Shown: positions 49,349 to 59,054, numbered from the stretch's first letter. The stretch is 64,000 nucleotides of DNA from Flavipsychrobacter sp. (GCA_031292525.1 JARLGY010000038.1:53379-117378); one strand, 5' to 3'. Notes: a model not told the origin generated them from the letters alone. Translations and numbers: made by a program.

Positions 49349-52264
49349 TTACCTTAAAAGGGTCACATTTCCTTGGTAATGCTCCTGATCGCCATTTGTA
49401 AATTGTACATCTATTGAATAGATGTACACACCTTCAGGTTGCGGCTTGTTGTTAAACTTGCCATCCCATCCACGGCCATTAATACTTGTAGCCTGGAACA
49501 CTTCAACACCCCACCGATCAAAAATGTTAAGGGTGAAAGTTGTAATGCCCTTACCCAATAATTGTCGTGGGAAAAAGTAGTCATTCACTCCATCTCCGTT
49601 AGGTGTAAATGCGTTTGGTACATCCAGGTAGCAGTTTTTAAATACATCTACGCTATCGCTGGTACTGCAGCCATCCAGGGTAATAGTGGCACTATACCGT
49701 CCATCGCCGGTTACTGATATCTGGCTGGTAGTATCGCCGGTATTCCATACCCAATGTGCGGCGCTATTGCCTGCGTTAAAATAGTCGCCAATTAAGATGG
49801 TACTGCCATTAGGGCAAATAGAAGTATCGGGGCCCAGGTTAAGCGTTGGGAAAGCATTTGCAGTAATGCTTTTGGTATAGGCGGCATCGGGGCACAACCG
49901 GTACTTCCCGGTAAGGGTTACAACATATGTGCCTGGAGTAGTATATGCATGCAGTATCGATTTGTCGTTGTCGATAATAGTGTTATCGCCAAAATTCCAC
50001 ACCAGGCCCGTATCGCCGGTTGAGGTATAATGTGCAGTGAACAAAGTAGCTTGTCCCTCGCACAATACGCTATCCGGCACTATGAAAGATACCGTTGGCA
50101 GTGTATCGATGATCAGCTTAACTGAATCTTTCAATACGCAGTTGTGTATTGTGCTCACCGTAACACCATATATGCCGGTAGTATATGCCGTAAACGTGGT
50201 AGTACTATCTCCGTTATTCCAGGTATATGATGTAAAGTTTACTGATGGTTGCGGTGTAATTATATAACCGGTGTTAGAGCATAACGCTGTGTCGTTACCA
50301 AGGGTCAATGAGTCAACAATAACGTGTGCTGTGTCATCTACAATACAACCTATCTGTGTTACTGCATGCACGGTGAATGTTCCCGATCCTGATGTGATTA
50401 TACTATTATGTGTATCGCCATTTGACCATAAGTACGAGCTGTAGCCGGCAGGCAGGGTAAGAGGTACACCTATATGTGCATTACAAACAATAGTATCTCT
50501 AAGTAATGGCTTGGTCATTACAATAATGTGTATGGAGTCTTGCAAACGGCAGCCATGAATTGTGGTAGTGTTTAATGTATATGTGCCTGTTTGTATTACG
50601 CTATAAGATGAGGTAGTAGTGCCATCCTGCCATTGGTAGGTAAAAAAGTTACCCAATGGCTTAGGTGTTACAATAAATGGACTGCCAAAGCAAACCGTAG
50701 TATCATCGCCGAGGCTTAGGGTATCATAACGCACTTTTGAAGTATCATATAATGTGCAGCCAAGTGGTGTTACCGCTTGCAATGTATAAGTTCCCGTCTG
50801 AGAAACAGAAATAACATTTGTAGTTGCACCTGTTGACCAGTTGTAAGACTGGTAACCGGTATCCACACCTATCGATATACTGCTGTTGTAACAGAGAATT
50901 GTATCGGTAAGGTTTTGTGCCGGGTAGAAGAAGACATTGGGTAAATTGTACAGCACATTACCGCCACCCCCGGCCTGCGCATTGTAAGGGGTATTATAAC
51001 AAGGGCTTGAAGGGCGAAGTACCAGGCCAGGTACGCCACCATTTACTGATGGGCTCACCGAGGCCGGAAGCGATGGTGTAGATAGCCATATAGCGCCACC
51101 ACCGCCACCACCGCTGGGTGGGTGGCATGAGTTCGGGAAAGCATTGTTATAGACATCACCACCTTTACCGCCATTTGCCTCTATTTGCACCGTGTTTGTA
51201 TAATTGTTGCACTGTAAGTAGATGGTACCACCCGCGCCAGCGCCAGAGGTCCCTTCATCATGTGTTAAGGCTACACTATCGCCATCTGAACGAATGACAT
51301 GATAATTGCCAACAATAGCTTTGGCCTTTATTAGAATAATTCCGCCACCATTACCGCCGTGATATACAGTATAGCCATTGTCATGCTGGGGGCCACCACC
51401 ACCACCGCCCATAAAAAGGCGGCCTGCAGTATAGGGCAATGCAAACCCTCCATAGCCAAAGTAATTTACATTAACAGCAGCTGAGCCGCAACCATCATAT
51501 TGAGATCCTCCATTACCCCCGGCACCGTAATTACCCCCGCCACCGGCAGCAGCATTACCTGCGCCTGCGCCACCACCGCCGTTGGCCGATGCTGCGCGGC
51601 CACTTTCACTGCCTGTTATATATTGTGCTATACCTTCTCCTTTAAGGCCATCGGCGCTGCTTAGACCAGTATTAGGCACTGCAAAATCGCTTGCACTACA
51701 ATTAAAAGTTACCCCAAATACATTGCCACCTAAAAAACCTCTTGTGCTTACATCCACATCTGCATTCATAACAAATGAATCGGCTGCATCAACAACAAGT
51801 ACACCACCAACACCATTGGCCCATGGGGCACAGGTAAGTATGCCTGCCACAGTTACTTTGTTGGTGTAAACGGCTACCTTAATAAGCTGCACACTATCTG
51901 GTACACTATATGCATGGCATACCGGACTTTTTAGAGTAACAGTATCACCTGAGACAGATTTTACAATGCCAAATTCATACTCACCGGCACTGTTCAAGTT
52001 GGTAACTGTACCAAAGCTTGCAGTATTGGTATTAATAATTGTAGCGCCTTTCATCTGAATGAGCATTACCTTATCATTGGGCAAAAAGACACGGTTGTTC
52101 ACCACTATTTTTGCCGGCATAATGCTTGGCGGTGTTATATACGTGACCTTGGCGTATTGGTTTACAATACCAGAGATGGCCTGTGCCGAAGCTCGGCTAC
52201 TAATGAGTGCAAGGCATATAAACGAAAATGTTACAAATAGGGTAGAGCGTAAAAGTTGTTTCAT
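49349..52264 (-). CDS. Giant surface protein, paralogue with PKD and CHU_C domains
   Basis: 971 residues, closely similar to the gene downstream over the N-terminal 400 residues (VNQYAKVTYITPPSIMPAK, the Gly-rich block, GGGGGGPQHDNGYTVYHGGN identical). It then has repeats with GYQSYNWSTGATTN and SYLWSNGDTHNS patterns, one PKD-like segment (LVWNFGDNTIIDNDKSILHA) missing from its neighbour, and a final CHU_C domain (VPNAFTPNGDGVNDYF, FDRWGVEVFQATS, GVYIYSIDVQF). Secretion by T9SS is expected. The pair appears to be a tandem duplication on the minus strand with 145 bp between. Confidence 0.85.
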   Translation of the reverse strand: MKQLLRSTLFVTFSFICLALISSRASAQAISGIVNQYAKVTYITPPSIMPAKIVVNNRVFLPNDKVMLIQMKGATIINTNTASFGTVTNLNSAGEYEFGIVKSVSGDTVTLKSPVCHAYSVPDSVQLIKVAVYTNKVTVAGILTCAPWANGVGGVLVVDAADSFVMNADVDVSTRGFLGGNVFGVTFNCSASDFAVPNTGLSSADGLKGEGIAQYITGSESGRAASANGGGGAGAGNAAAGGGGNYGAGGNGGSQYDGCGSAAVNVNYFGYGGFALPYTAGRLFMGGGGGGPQHDNGYTVYHGGNGGGIILIKAKAIVGNYHVIRSDGDSVALTHDEGTSGAGAGGTIYLQCNNYTNTVQIEANGGKGGDVYNNAFPNSCHPPSGGGGGGAIWLSTPSLPASVSPSVNGGVPGLVLRPSSPCYNTPYNAQAGGGGNVLYNLPNVFFYPAQNLTDTILCYNSSISIGVDTGYQSYNWSTGATTNVISVSQTGTYTLQAVTPLGCTLYDTSKVRYDTLSLGDDTTVCFGSPFIVTPKPLGNFFTYQWQDGTTTSSYSVIQTGTYTLNTTTIHGCRLQDSIHIIVMTKPLLRDTIVCNAHIGVPLTLPAGYSSYLWSNGDTHNSIITSGSGTFTVHAVTQIGCIVDDTAHVIVDSLTLGNDTALCSNTGYIITPQPSVNFTSYTWNNGDSTTTFTAYTTGIYGVTVSTIHNCVLKDSVKLIIDTLPTVSFIVPDSVLCEGQATLFTAHYTSTGDTGLVWNFGDNTIIDNDKSILHAYTTPGTYVVTLTGKYRLCPDAAYTKSITANAFPTLNLGPDTSICPNGSTILIGDYFNAGNSAAHWVWNTGDTTSQISVTGDGRYSATITLDGCSTSDSVDVFKNCYLDVPNAFTPNGDGVNDYFFPRQLLGKGITTFTLNIFDRWGVEVFQATSINGRGWDGKFNNKPQPEGVYIYSIDVQFTNGDQEHYQGNVTLLR

Positions 52265-52367
52265 GTGCTGGCAATTATAATGTCAGTTTATTGTGTTGTT
52301 ATTTGTTGAACTTACAGGTGTAATAGACAACAGATGTTGGCTATGGGTTGGTTTTATATTATTTTAA

Positions 52368-53231
52368 TTATCTAATAGTGACACTCCAGGTTTTCTGCCA
52401 CATTTCCCCGGCATTTAAATGCCTTATCCCTTCTTTTTCTGTTAGCTCCTGGTTGTGATTTACGCCGTCTGCAATGCCTTCCCAAGGTTCTATGCATACA
52501 AAATTTGCATCCTTAAATGCCCATATGCCCAGGAATGGAAATTCACCAATATTGTAATCCAATCCGTGTTTGTTCTTGTCTGTTTTAAGTGATATTACAT
52601 CAGACTTTGGATGTTTGAAAACAAGCGCATCTTTATAAAACAGCTCGTGTGTAAGTGGTATCCTTTTTTCTGCATGCAGGAAGGGAACCGCGTCTGCTAT
52701 CAGAGAGTCTTTTAATGTGTAAAGTGGTAAGGTTTCAGTTTCATTAAATTCTAGGTAGTAGTCACTGTAAGACAAGTCTTTGGTGAGTGGAACAGCAAAT
52801 GCCGGGTGAGCTCCTACAGAAAAATAAAGTTCTTCCTTCCCATTGTTCCGTACATCGTAAGTAACAGAGAGTTTGGTATCCTCCAGTGCATAATGAATGC
52901 GCAACTGGAAGGTGAATGGATATGCGGCAAGCGTCTCCTCATCGCTTTCCAGCAAAAAGGTGGCTTTATCTGTTGAAGATGTTTCAACTTTAAATTCTTT
53001 GAGCCATGCAAAACCGTGTCGCGGTAACTCGTAGTTTTTGCCTTTATATTTATAAGTACTGTCTTTAAGTAACCCTACTATTGGGAATAATAACGGGGAG
53101 TGTTTTGGCCAGAATGCAGGATCTGCATTCCACATATATTCAAGACTATTTTCTTTATGATAAATACTGCGTAATTCTGCGCCCTTAGTGGCTATTTGCA
53201 CTTTAACAAGTTCGTTCTCTAATATCAGCAT
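52368..53231 (-). CDS. Aldose 1-epimerase family protein (LacX-like)
   Basis: 287 residues from the ATG at 53231. Galactose-mutarotase-like beta-sandwich: LVKVQIATKGAELRSIYHKE, YMWNADPAFWPKHSPLLFPI, GKNYELPRHGFAW, VGAHPAFAVPLTKDLSYSDY and FVCIEPWEGIADGVNHNQEL. Catalytic His (GAHPAF, PRHGFA) and Glu (EPWEG) are present. LacX-type members epimerise or bind unknown sugars. No signal peptide, so cytoplasmic. Its neighbours are a giant surface-protein gene and a lipoprotein gene. Confidence 0.9.
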   Translation of the reverse strand: MLILENELVKVQIATKGAELRSIYHKENSLEYMWNADPAFWPKHSPLLFPIVGLLKDSTYKYKGKNYELPRHGFAWLKEFKVETSSTDKATFLLESDEETLAAYPFTFQLRIHYALEDTKLSVTYDVRNNGKEELYFSVGAHPAFAVPLTKDLSYSDYYLEFNETETLPLYTLKDSLIADAVPFLHAEKRIPLTHELFYKDALVFKHPKSDVISLKTDKNKHGLDYNIGEFPFLGIWAFKDANFVCIEPWEGIADGVNHNQELTEKEGIRHLNAGEMWQKTWSVTIR

Positions 53232-53313
53232 GTTCAAGATTTGTTGCGAGCTATGAATGTAGCTAACATTTTATTCAATTGCAAGTGTTGGGAAGCAAGT
53301 GCATTAAATAAAA

Positions 53314-53333
53314 ATGGCGCCCAAGGGCGCCAT
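53314..53333 (-). terminator. Minus-strand terminator
   Basis: Perfect palindrome ATGGCGCCC/GGGCGCCAT (9-bp arms, 2-nt centre) followed on the minus strand by TTTTT, 35 bp past the end of the lipoprotein gene. Confidence 0.75.
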
Positions 53334-53367
53334 AGATCTTATATGATATAAAACGTATTTTAATTTT

Positions 53368-54015
53368 TTAATCCCACTTTACACTGATGTAATCAGCTGT
53401 ACCATTGGTGTTAGCTTCGGCCACAATACCTATTGTAGAACCTAGCAAAGGCCTCGCAGTTACAGAGAATACTTGCACGCCATTTATATAACCATACCAT
53501 TCTCCTGCGGTCTGGTCAATTTCTAGTACGTTAGCTCCCCCAGGGTTAGCCGCAGGTGTTTTAGCCCAATTAAGTATTGTTGACCTTGCGCTTAAGGAAT
53601 CACCCTCATGAAACAATCCATAATTACCGTTATTGTCTATCTCAAAAGTATAGCCATAGTCAGCTTTAGCGGTGCCAAAAGCAAGGCCCATGATGTGATC
53701 AGACTGTACACTGGTTTGCAATACAAAGTCGTGTTTTGTATCAAATGCCGGATTTACAGTGTCTTTAAAATTAGCATTTGTTGTTGTTGGGTGGTAAATA
53801 AAATTGAGGTAACCACCACTTACGGTGATACTGGTGTTGTGTATCACATCTATTTTGATCCAGCCATTTGTATCATTTACAAATGGATCATTAAACGAAT
53901 ATGGATATGTTATGCTGGCAGGAGTGACATTATTGTTATTACTTTTTGAGCATGAGGCAGCGCATACAGCAGCTGCAAATGCCAGTAAAATAGCTGTTTT
54001 GTTCATTTTCAACAT
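53368..54015 (-). CDS. Lipoprotein with lectin-like domain
   Basis: 215 residues. Lipoprotein signal (MLKMNKTAILLAFAAAVCAA then SCSK, with the lipid-bearing Cys at about 22; start may be the ATG at 54006). The mature part is a beta-sandwich resembling concanavalin-like/3-keto-disaccharide hydrolase proteins: YSFNDPFVNDTNGWIKIDV, GYLNFIYHP, DYGYTFEIDNNGNYGLFHEG, LEIDQTAGEWYGYINGVQVF and GSTIGIVAEANTNGTADYIS. No catalytic residues identified. Probably surface or periplasmic and carbohydrate-related by fold only. Confidence 0.7.
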   Translation of the reverse strand: MLKMNKTAILLAFAAAVCAASCSKSNNNNVTPASITYPYSFNDPFVNDTNGWIKIDVIHNTSITVSGGYLNFIYHPTTTNANFKDTVNPAFDTKHDFVLQTSVQSDHIMGLAFGTAKADYGYTFEIDNNGNYGLFHEGDSLSARSTILNWAKTPAANPGGANVLEIDQTAGEWYGYINGVQVFSVTARPLLGSTIGIVAEANTNGTADYISVKWD

Positions 54016-54194
54016 AAGTTCAGAGTACTTGATTGCGTGATATTACAAAAATAACTGCATTTGTTATACATTTTTAGAGTTTTCAGGTTGTAATTTTTTT
54101 ATTGCAAACTGTCTGACGTTTTTTACTATTATCAAATTGCTTACATGTCACCATTGGCATGACTTTTTAAAGCCTTTTATAAACATATATCACC

Positions 54195-54383
54195 ATGGAC
54201 AAGTTGGAATTAAAAGGTCGCTGGAACGAATGGAAAGGTAAAATAAAACAGGCTAATGCCAACCTTACCGATGATGACCTGCAATATGAAGAAGGAAAAG
54301 ATGATGAGTTTTTTGGACGTATGCAGCAGAAGCTGGGTAAAACCAGGGATGAAGTTATAGACTGGCTGAAGTCGCTGGGATAG
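54195..54383 (+). CDS. CsbD-family stress protein
   Basis: 62 residues with the CsbD pattern [20 protein letters not shown] followed by [20 protein letters not shown] and [16 protein letters not shown]. Small, acidic, highly soluble; members are induced by general stress, but the molecular role is not known. The start ATG lies in a typical AT-rich promoter context. Convergent with cmk, 47 bp apart. Confidence 0.92.
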   Translation: MDKLELKGRWNEWKGKIKQANANLTDDDLQYEEGKDDEFFGRMQQKLGKTRDEVIDWLKSLG

Positions 54384-54430
54384 AAAAATCAAATACGCAT
54401 TGGCCTGTTCATGAAAATGAATGGGCTTTT

Positions 54431-55123
54431 TTATTGCTGCAATACAGCTATTCTTTCTTTTACCAGGTCCAAAGCCATGTGCAACTGTTCAGTACGGCTT
54501 ATATGGCTATTGTCTATAAGCACAGCATCAGGTGCCTGGGTAAGGGGGCTTTCAGCACGGTTGGTGTCTATATAATCACGCATTTCAAGGTTGTGACGCA
54601 CCTCGTCAAGTGAGAGATTGTGATTGGCCGGAAACAATTCCTCAAACCTCCGAAGCACCCGTATAGCTGGGTCGGCAGTCATAAATATTTTTAGTTCGGC
54701 TTCGGGGAATACAACCGTTCCTATATCCCTGCCATCCATAACTATACCCTTTTTACGACCCATTTTTTTCTGCTGGCCCACAGCAAAAGAGCGCACTTCC
54801 TTTATAGCTGCAACGTCACTTACTTTATCGGCAACCACCATCTCGCGTATCAGGTGCTCTACGTTTTCATCGTTGAGGTGTATCTCAGACTTGTTGTGGG
54901 CGCTGTTGAATATAAAAGAAAGATGTATTTGTGCCAGGGCTTTCATTATCTGGGCCGGGTCCTGCTCGTTTACGTTATTACGCAGAAAGAACAAAGTAAT
55001 GGCCCTGTACATGGCACCGCTATCTATATAGTTATATGCCAGGTGGGCAGCCAGTTCGCGCGCCAGTGTGCTTTTCCCGCAGGATGAATATCCGTCTATA
55101 GCTATTATGATGTCGCCTGCCAT
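54431..55123 (-). CDS. cmk: Cytidylate kinase
   Basis: Phosphorylates CMP and dCMP with ATP. 230 residues from the ATG at 55123 (upstream codons in frame are not part of the family). P-loop AIDGYSSCGKSTLARELA at residues 8-25, IDSGAMYRAITLFFLRN, VMDGRDIGTVVFPEAELKIF and ADPAIRVLRRFEEL. Gly-Tyr-Ser-Ser-Cys in the P-loop is the Bacteroidota form of the usual GPSGSGK. Full length and complete. Confidence 0.95.
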   Translation of the reverse strand: MAGDIIIAIDGYSSCGKSTLARELAAHLAYNYIDSGAMYRAITLFFLRNNVNEQDPAQIMKALAQIHLSFIFNSAHNKSEIHLNDENVEHLIREMVVADKVSDVAAIKEVRSFAVGQQKKMGRKKGIVMDGRDIGTVVFPEAELKIFMTADPAIRVLRRFEELFPANHNLSLDEVRHNLEMRDYIDTNRAESPLTQAPDAVLIDNSHISRTEQLHMALDLVKERIAVLQQ

Positions 55124-55203
55124 TGTGCAAAGATAATTGTTGACAGGGATATTAATATGAAATCGCAGTGAGTGTTGCTTCCATTCATATTGTGCATAAA
55201 TGC

Positions 55204-55242
55204 TAATCAAAAGGGGCTGCACATGGCAGCCCCTTTTGATTA
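55204..55242 (-). terminator. Terminator downstream of mrp
   Basis: Perfect 17-bp stem (55204-55220 with 55226-55242) and a 5-nt loop, ending in TTTTGAT on either strand. It lies between mrp and cmk, both on the minus strand, so it ends the mrp transcript. Confidence 0.8.
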
Positions 55243-55264
55243 TATATCTCCTGATCCATCAATG

Positions 55265-56362
55265 TTATTCTACCATCTGAACTACTTTCGTTGGTTCCAG
55301 GTTGGCATTGCGGATAGCTATGTTTTGTGCTACTCTGCTGGCTAGGTCCATGAATGCTTTTTTAGATGCAACGTCATCTCCAATAACTGCGGGTACTCCA
55401 GAATCGCCACCTTCGCGTATGGTTTGCACAATAGGTATTTCGCCCAGGAACGGAAGTTCGAACTGTTCTGCCATTTTCTTAGCGCCGTCTTTACCAAACA
55501 GGTAGTACTTATTATCTGGTAATTCCGGAGGGGTGAAGTATGACATATTTTCAACCACACCCAGTATAGGCACGTTGATCTGTGGTTGTTTAAACATCAT
55601 AATTGCTTTACGGGCATCAGCAGCAGCTACCGCTTGTGGGGTAGATACTATTACTGCACCAGTTACCGGTACCGTTTGCACCAGGGTAAGGTGTACATCG
55701 CCTGTGCCTGGGGGCAGGTCTATTACCAGGTAGTCCAGCGTACCCCAGTTTACCTCGCTTATAAACTGTTTAAGTGCAGAGCTGGCCATAGGCCCACGCC
55801 ATACTACTGCTTGCTTTTCATCAATGAGCAATCCTATGCTCATGGCCTTTATGCCAAAGCGATCCATAGGCACTATCATGCCCTTGCCTTCAATGGTCTG
55901 CATTTTAGGCCGTTCGTCGCGCAGGCCCAGCATTATAGGTATAGATGGGCCATAGATGTCAGCGTCAAGCAAGCCTACAGATGCACCTTGTTCTGCCAGG
56001 CCTATAGCCAGGTTTACCGCTACGGTCGATTTGCCTACACCACCCTTGCCGCTGGCTACCATTATTATATTCTTTATGCCTGGCAGCACACTTTTATTGT
56101 CCTTACGGTTGCTGTTTACTTTTGCGTTCATGTTCACCGTCACTTCAGCCTCCTTGTCTACAAGCAGGTGTATGGCGTTAACGCATGCCCTTTGTATCAT
56201 TTCCTTTAGCGGGCAGGCTGGGGTAGTAAGCTCAATGGTAAAAGATACTTTCTTTCCGTCTATGGCAACATCATGCACCATGTTCAGCGTTACAAGGTCG
56301 CTACCCAGGTCGGGTTCTTCTACGTTGCTGAGGGCACTTAGTATAGCTTCTTTTGTTATCAT
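55265..56362 (-). CDS. Mrp/ApbC-type iron-sulfur cluster carrier ATPase
   Basis: 365 residues from the ATG at 56362. N-terminal MIP18/DUF59 domain (ITKEAILSALSNVEEPDLGS, TTPACPLKEMIQRAC) and the P-loop ATPase: ASGKGGVGKSTVAVNLAIGL near residue 110, LLDADIYGPSIPIMLGL, YLVIDLPPGTGDVHLTLVQ and VVENMSYFTPPE. Transfers [4Fe-4S] clusters to apo-proteins. The usual CxxC before the C-terminus is not present in this form (ENMSYF has no Cys), as in several Bacteroidota homologues. Divergent from a secreted protein gene. Confidence 0.94.
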   Translation of the reverse strand: MITKEAILSALSNVEEPDLGSDLVTLNMVHDVAIDGKKVSFTIELTTPACPLKEMIQRACVNAIHLLVDKEAEVTVNMNAKVNSNRKDNKSVLPGIKNIIMVASGKGGVGKSTVAVNLAIGLAEQGASVGLLDADIYGPSIPIMLGLRDERPKMQTIEGKGMIVPMDRFGIKAMSIGLLIDEKQAVVWRGPMASSALKQFISEVNWGTLDYLVIDLPPGTGDVHLTLVQTVPVTGAVIVSTPQAVAAADARKAIMMFKQPQINVPILGVVENMSYFTPPELPDNKYYLFGKDGAKKMAEQFELPFLGEIPIVQTIREGGDSGVPAVIGDDVASKKAFMDLASRVAQNIAIRNANLEPTKVVQMVE

Positions 56363-56514
56363 TATATAATGTATGCTGTAAATATTTTGCAAAAATACAT
56401 CAAACCATTCTGTTTTGCGGTTTCCTCCGTTTATATAACTTTAACTGTTTTTACACAATAAACGCAGGTGTGCCACTATTTTATCAACTTTTAAATTACT
56501 TAACTTTGCTATGC

Positions 56515-57180
56515 ATGAAGTTTAGGTTTATAGTTTGCTTTTTAACGCTGGTACTGGGGCTCTCAACGCAAGAGGCGCAGGCACAGAACTGGTTTGACAA
56601 TGTTATTCAGATAGACGGCGTTACTATGACCGCAGACAGCCTGCGTGCTGTTGCGGGGGTAGAAGTAGTGGTGAAAAGCAAAAACCGTGGAGTGGAAAGC
56701 GGTCCGGCAGGTGTATTTACTATCGTTTGTTACAAGGGCGATACTTTGCAATTTTCAGCGCTTGGCTTTAGGTCTAAAGAGTATGTAGTGCAAAAAGATA
56801 TCAAGGGACAGTATTTCTCGCTCATTCAACTTATGGTACAGGATACGTTTTACCTACCCGAAACCATAATACGCCCTTTACCTGATAAAGACCATTTTGC
56901 CTATGCTTTCAGGTACTGGCGCATACCAGATGACCAATATGAAATAGCACGTCATAATACTGATAAATATACTTTACGTGCTCTTGCTTATACTTTGCCA
57001 CACGATGGCCGTGAGGCTCAGGCAATGTACCAGCACGACCAGGCAAACAAAGCTGTTTACTATGGACAGCAACAACCTATGAATATACTGAACCCACTTG
57101 CTTGGGCCGACTTTTTTGAGGCCTGGAAGCGCGGAGATTTCAGAAACCAGAACCAACAGCCCAGCAGTGGCGGCTATTAA
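56515..57180 (+). CDS. Secreted protein with carboxypeptidase-regulatory-like domain
   Basis: 221 residues from the ATG at 56515. Signal peptide (ends AQAQ), then a CarbopepD_reg-like beta-sandwich (GVTMTADSLRAVAGVEVVVK, GPAGVFTIVCYKGDTLQFSA, LGFRSKEYVV), then a polar region with LPETIIRPLPDKDHFAYAFR and a Gln/Asn-rich tail (RNQNQQPSSGGY). Such proteins are probably surface or periplasmic and lack an activity. Followed 37 bp later by rluF. Confidence 0.72.
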   Translation: MKFRFIVCFLTLVLGLSTQEAQAQNWFDNVIQIDGVTMTADSLRAVAGVEVVVKSKNRGVESGPAGVFTIVCYKGDTLQFSALGFRSKEYVVQKDIKGQYFSLIQLMVQDTFYLPETIIRPLPDKDHFAYAFRYWRIPDDQYEIARHNTDKYTLRALAYTLPHDGREAQAMYQHDQANKAVYYGQQQPMNILNPLAWADFFEAWKRGDFRNQNQQPSSGGY

Positions 57181-57217
57181 CTTTAGTTGCCACCTTTTAA
57201 ATACTTGAGTAAAACAA

Positions 57218-58009
57218 ATGGCACAACCCAAGGATGCCCCGCAGGGGTTAAGTCTTAATAAATATATTAGTGATTCAGGGTTTTGCAGCCGCCGCGAGGC
57301 TGATAAGCTGATAGAGCAGGCACGCGTTACCATTAATGATGAGCTGGCCCAGAAAACAGACCGCGTTTCGGCAGGTGATGTTGTTGAAATAGATGGAGAA
57401 CCTATAAGGACTAAGGCAAAGCCAATTTACATTGCGTTTCACAAACCACAAGGGGTTACCTCTACTACCGATGTAAAGGACAAGACCAATATCATTTATT
57501 ACATCAACCATCCCAAACGCATATTTCCCATAGGCCGACTGGACAAAGATTCTGAAGGATTAATATTCCTTACTAACGACGGGGACGTGGTAAACAAAAT
57601 ACTCCGGGCTGGTAATAATCATGAAAAGGAATATACCGTTAGTGTAGATAAGCCTATAGATCATGAGTTTATTATGGCAATGGGCAACGGTGTAAGGCTG
57701 GCAGAGGGGGTAACCAAGAAATGCTATGTACGGCAAGAGGGGAACAGGCGTTTTAGGATAGTGCTTACCCAGGGCTTGAACAGGCAGATAAGAAGAATGT
57801 GTGAATCATTGGGCTACAAGGTAGAGCGGCTAACCCGCCTGCGTATAATGAATATAACATTGAGCGACCTGCCTGTTGGCAAGTGGCGTTATTTTACCCA
57901 AGACGAAGTGAACAAGTTAAACAGGATGCTGGAAGGGTCTGGGAAGACCGAAGAAGCTTCCATTATTGATGAGGGCAGGCCACAACCTCGCAAGCCCCGC
58001 AGAAAATAA
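57218..58009 (+). CDS. rluF: 23S rRNA pseudouridine synthase RluF
   Basis: 263 residues. S4 RNA-binding domain (KYISDSGFCSRREADKLIEQ) followed by the RsuA-type pseudouridine synthase: FHKPQGVTSTTD, the catalytic loop FPIGRLDKDSEGLIFLTND (Asp in RLD), NHEKEYTVSVDKPI, LTQGLNRQIRRMC and LTRLRIMNITLSDLP. The match to E. coli RluF, which makes Psi2604, is close through the whole length. A basic tail (RPQPRKPRRK) is added. The GNAT gene follows 6 bp after the stop. Confidence 0.94.
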   Translation: MAQPKDAPQGLSLNKYISDSGFCSRREADKLIEQARVTINDELAQKTDRVSAGDVVEIDGEPIRTKAKPIYIAFHKPQGVTSTTDVKDKTNIIYYINHPKRIFPIGRLDKDSEGLIFLTNDGDVVNKILRAGNNHEKEYTVSVDKPIDHEFIMAMGNGVRLAEGVTKKCYVRQEGNRRFRIVLTQGLNRQIRRMCESLGYKVERLTRLRIMNITLSDLPVGKWRYFTQDEVNKLNRMLEGSGKTEEASIIDEGRPQPRKPRRK

Positions 58010-58015
58010 AAGGCT

Positions 58016-58477
58016 ATGCAAATACAATCCATTGATATGATGTTTGATGGTTATCGTATCACCAGTAATAAAACGCTGTTGCACGTAAACCAGGTACACG
58101 AATGGTTATCCCAAAAGTCTTATTGGGCAGAAAATATTCCTTTTGATATTGTATATAATTCTTTTCTTCATTCATTTACAGTTGGCATATTAAAGGAGGG
58201 TGAGCAGATAGGATATGCAAGACTAATAACAGACTACGCAGTTTTTGGTTACCTGGCCGATGTGTATGTAAAAGAAGAACACCGGGGCAAGGGATTGAGC
58301 AAAGCTATGATGCAGGCTATTATGGACCTGGACTGGGTGCAGGGATGTCGTTCAGTTATGCTGGCTACAAAAGATGCTCATGGCCTGTACCGGCAGTATG
58401 GATTCTCCGAACTGCAAAAACCAGATCGGTTCATGTCGGTATCAAAAACAAATCCTTATACCAATTTAAACCAGTAA
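58016..58477 (+). CDS. GNAT-family N-acetyltransferase
   Basis: 153 residues. The GNAT core is DYAVFGYLADVYVKEEHRGK then GLSKAMMQAIMDL (acetyl-CoA pyrophosphate-binding RGKGLS), with SVMLATKDAHGLYRQYGF as the last motif. Substrate unknown. It lies 6 bp after rluF and 10 bp before a DinB-like gene, so the three are probably one transcript. Confidence 0.9.
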   Translation: MQIQSIDMMFDGYRITSNKTLLHVNQVHEWLSQKSYWAENIPFDIVYNSFLHSFTVGILKEGEQIGYARLITDYAVFGYLADVYVKEEHRGKGLSKAMMQAIMDLDWVQGCRSVMLATKDAHGLYRQYGFSELQKPDRFMSVSKTNPYTNLNQ

Positions 58478-58487
58478 ATAGAACATT

Positions 58488-59054
58488 ATGGCAACAATAC
58501 AGTATCTGCAAAGTGCAAAACGCCAGTTTAAAATGTACAAGATGCTGGCTGATAAAGCAATAGAACGGCTAGATGAACAGGAAATGTCCTGGCAGCCCAA
58601 TGCAGAGAGCAATAGCGTTAATACTATCATGAAGCACATGTGGGGCAATATGATGAGTCGCTGGACAGATTTCCTGACTACCGATGGAGAAAAAGAATGG
58701 CGTAAACGGGATGCCGAATTTGAAACTGACAGCATGGACCGTAATGAAATTATTAAAAAATGGGAAGAGGGTTGGCAATGCTTGTTTAATGCATTAGAAA
58801 GCATTACAGATGACGATCTGGAGCGTATCATCTATATTCGCAATGAAGGGCATACTGTGCTGGAGGCGATCAACCGGCAAATAGCTCACTACTCCTACCA
58901 TTCAGGGCAGATCGTCTATATAGCTAAAATATTAAAAGACGAGCAGTGGGAAAGTCTTTCCATACCACGCAACAAGTCGAAAGACTATAACACTGAAAAA
59001 TTCTCGAAAGATAAGGCGCAACGGCATTTTACCGATGACTGGTTGAACAAGTAA
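58488..59054 (+). CDS. DUF1572/DinB-like protein
   Basis: 188 residues, four-helix DinB/YfiT-like bundle. The metal-binding histidines are in MKHMWGNMMSRW (near residue 45) and HYSYHSGQIVYIAKIL (about 135-150). DinB-like proteins are metal-dependent, and some conjugate low-molecular thiols; this one has no known role. It is the last gene of the rluF-GNAT-DinB run. Confidence 0.88.
   Translation: MATIQYLQSAKRQFKMYKMLADKAIERLDEQEMSWQPNAESNSVNTIMKHMWGNMMSRWTDFLTTDGEKEWRKRDAEFETDSMDRNEIIKKWEEGWQCLFNALESITDDDLERIIYIRNEGHTVLEAINRQIAHYSYHSGQIVYIAKILKDEQWESLSIPRNKSKDYNTEKFSKDKAQRHFTDDWLNK

Noticed and set aside
55586..56209. Plus-strand open frame of 207 codons opposite the Mrp-type ATPase gene
   Set aside because: The minus-strand gene has the P-loop and all family motifs; this is a shadow frame rich in Tyr, Cys and His.
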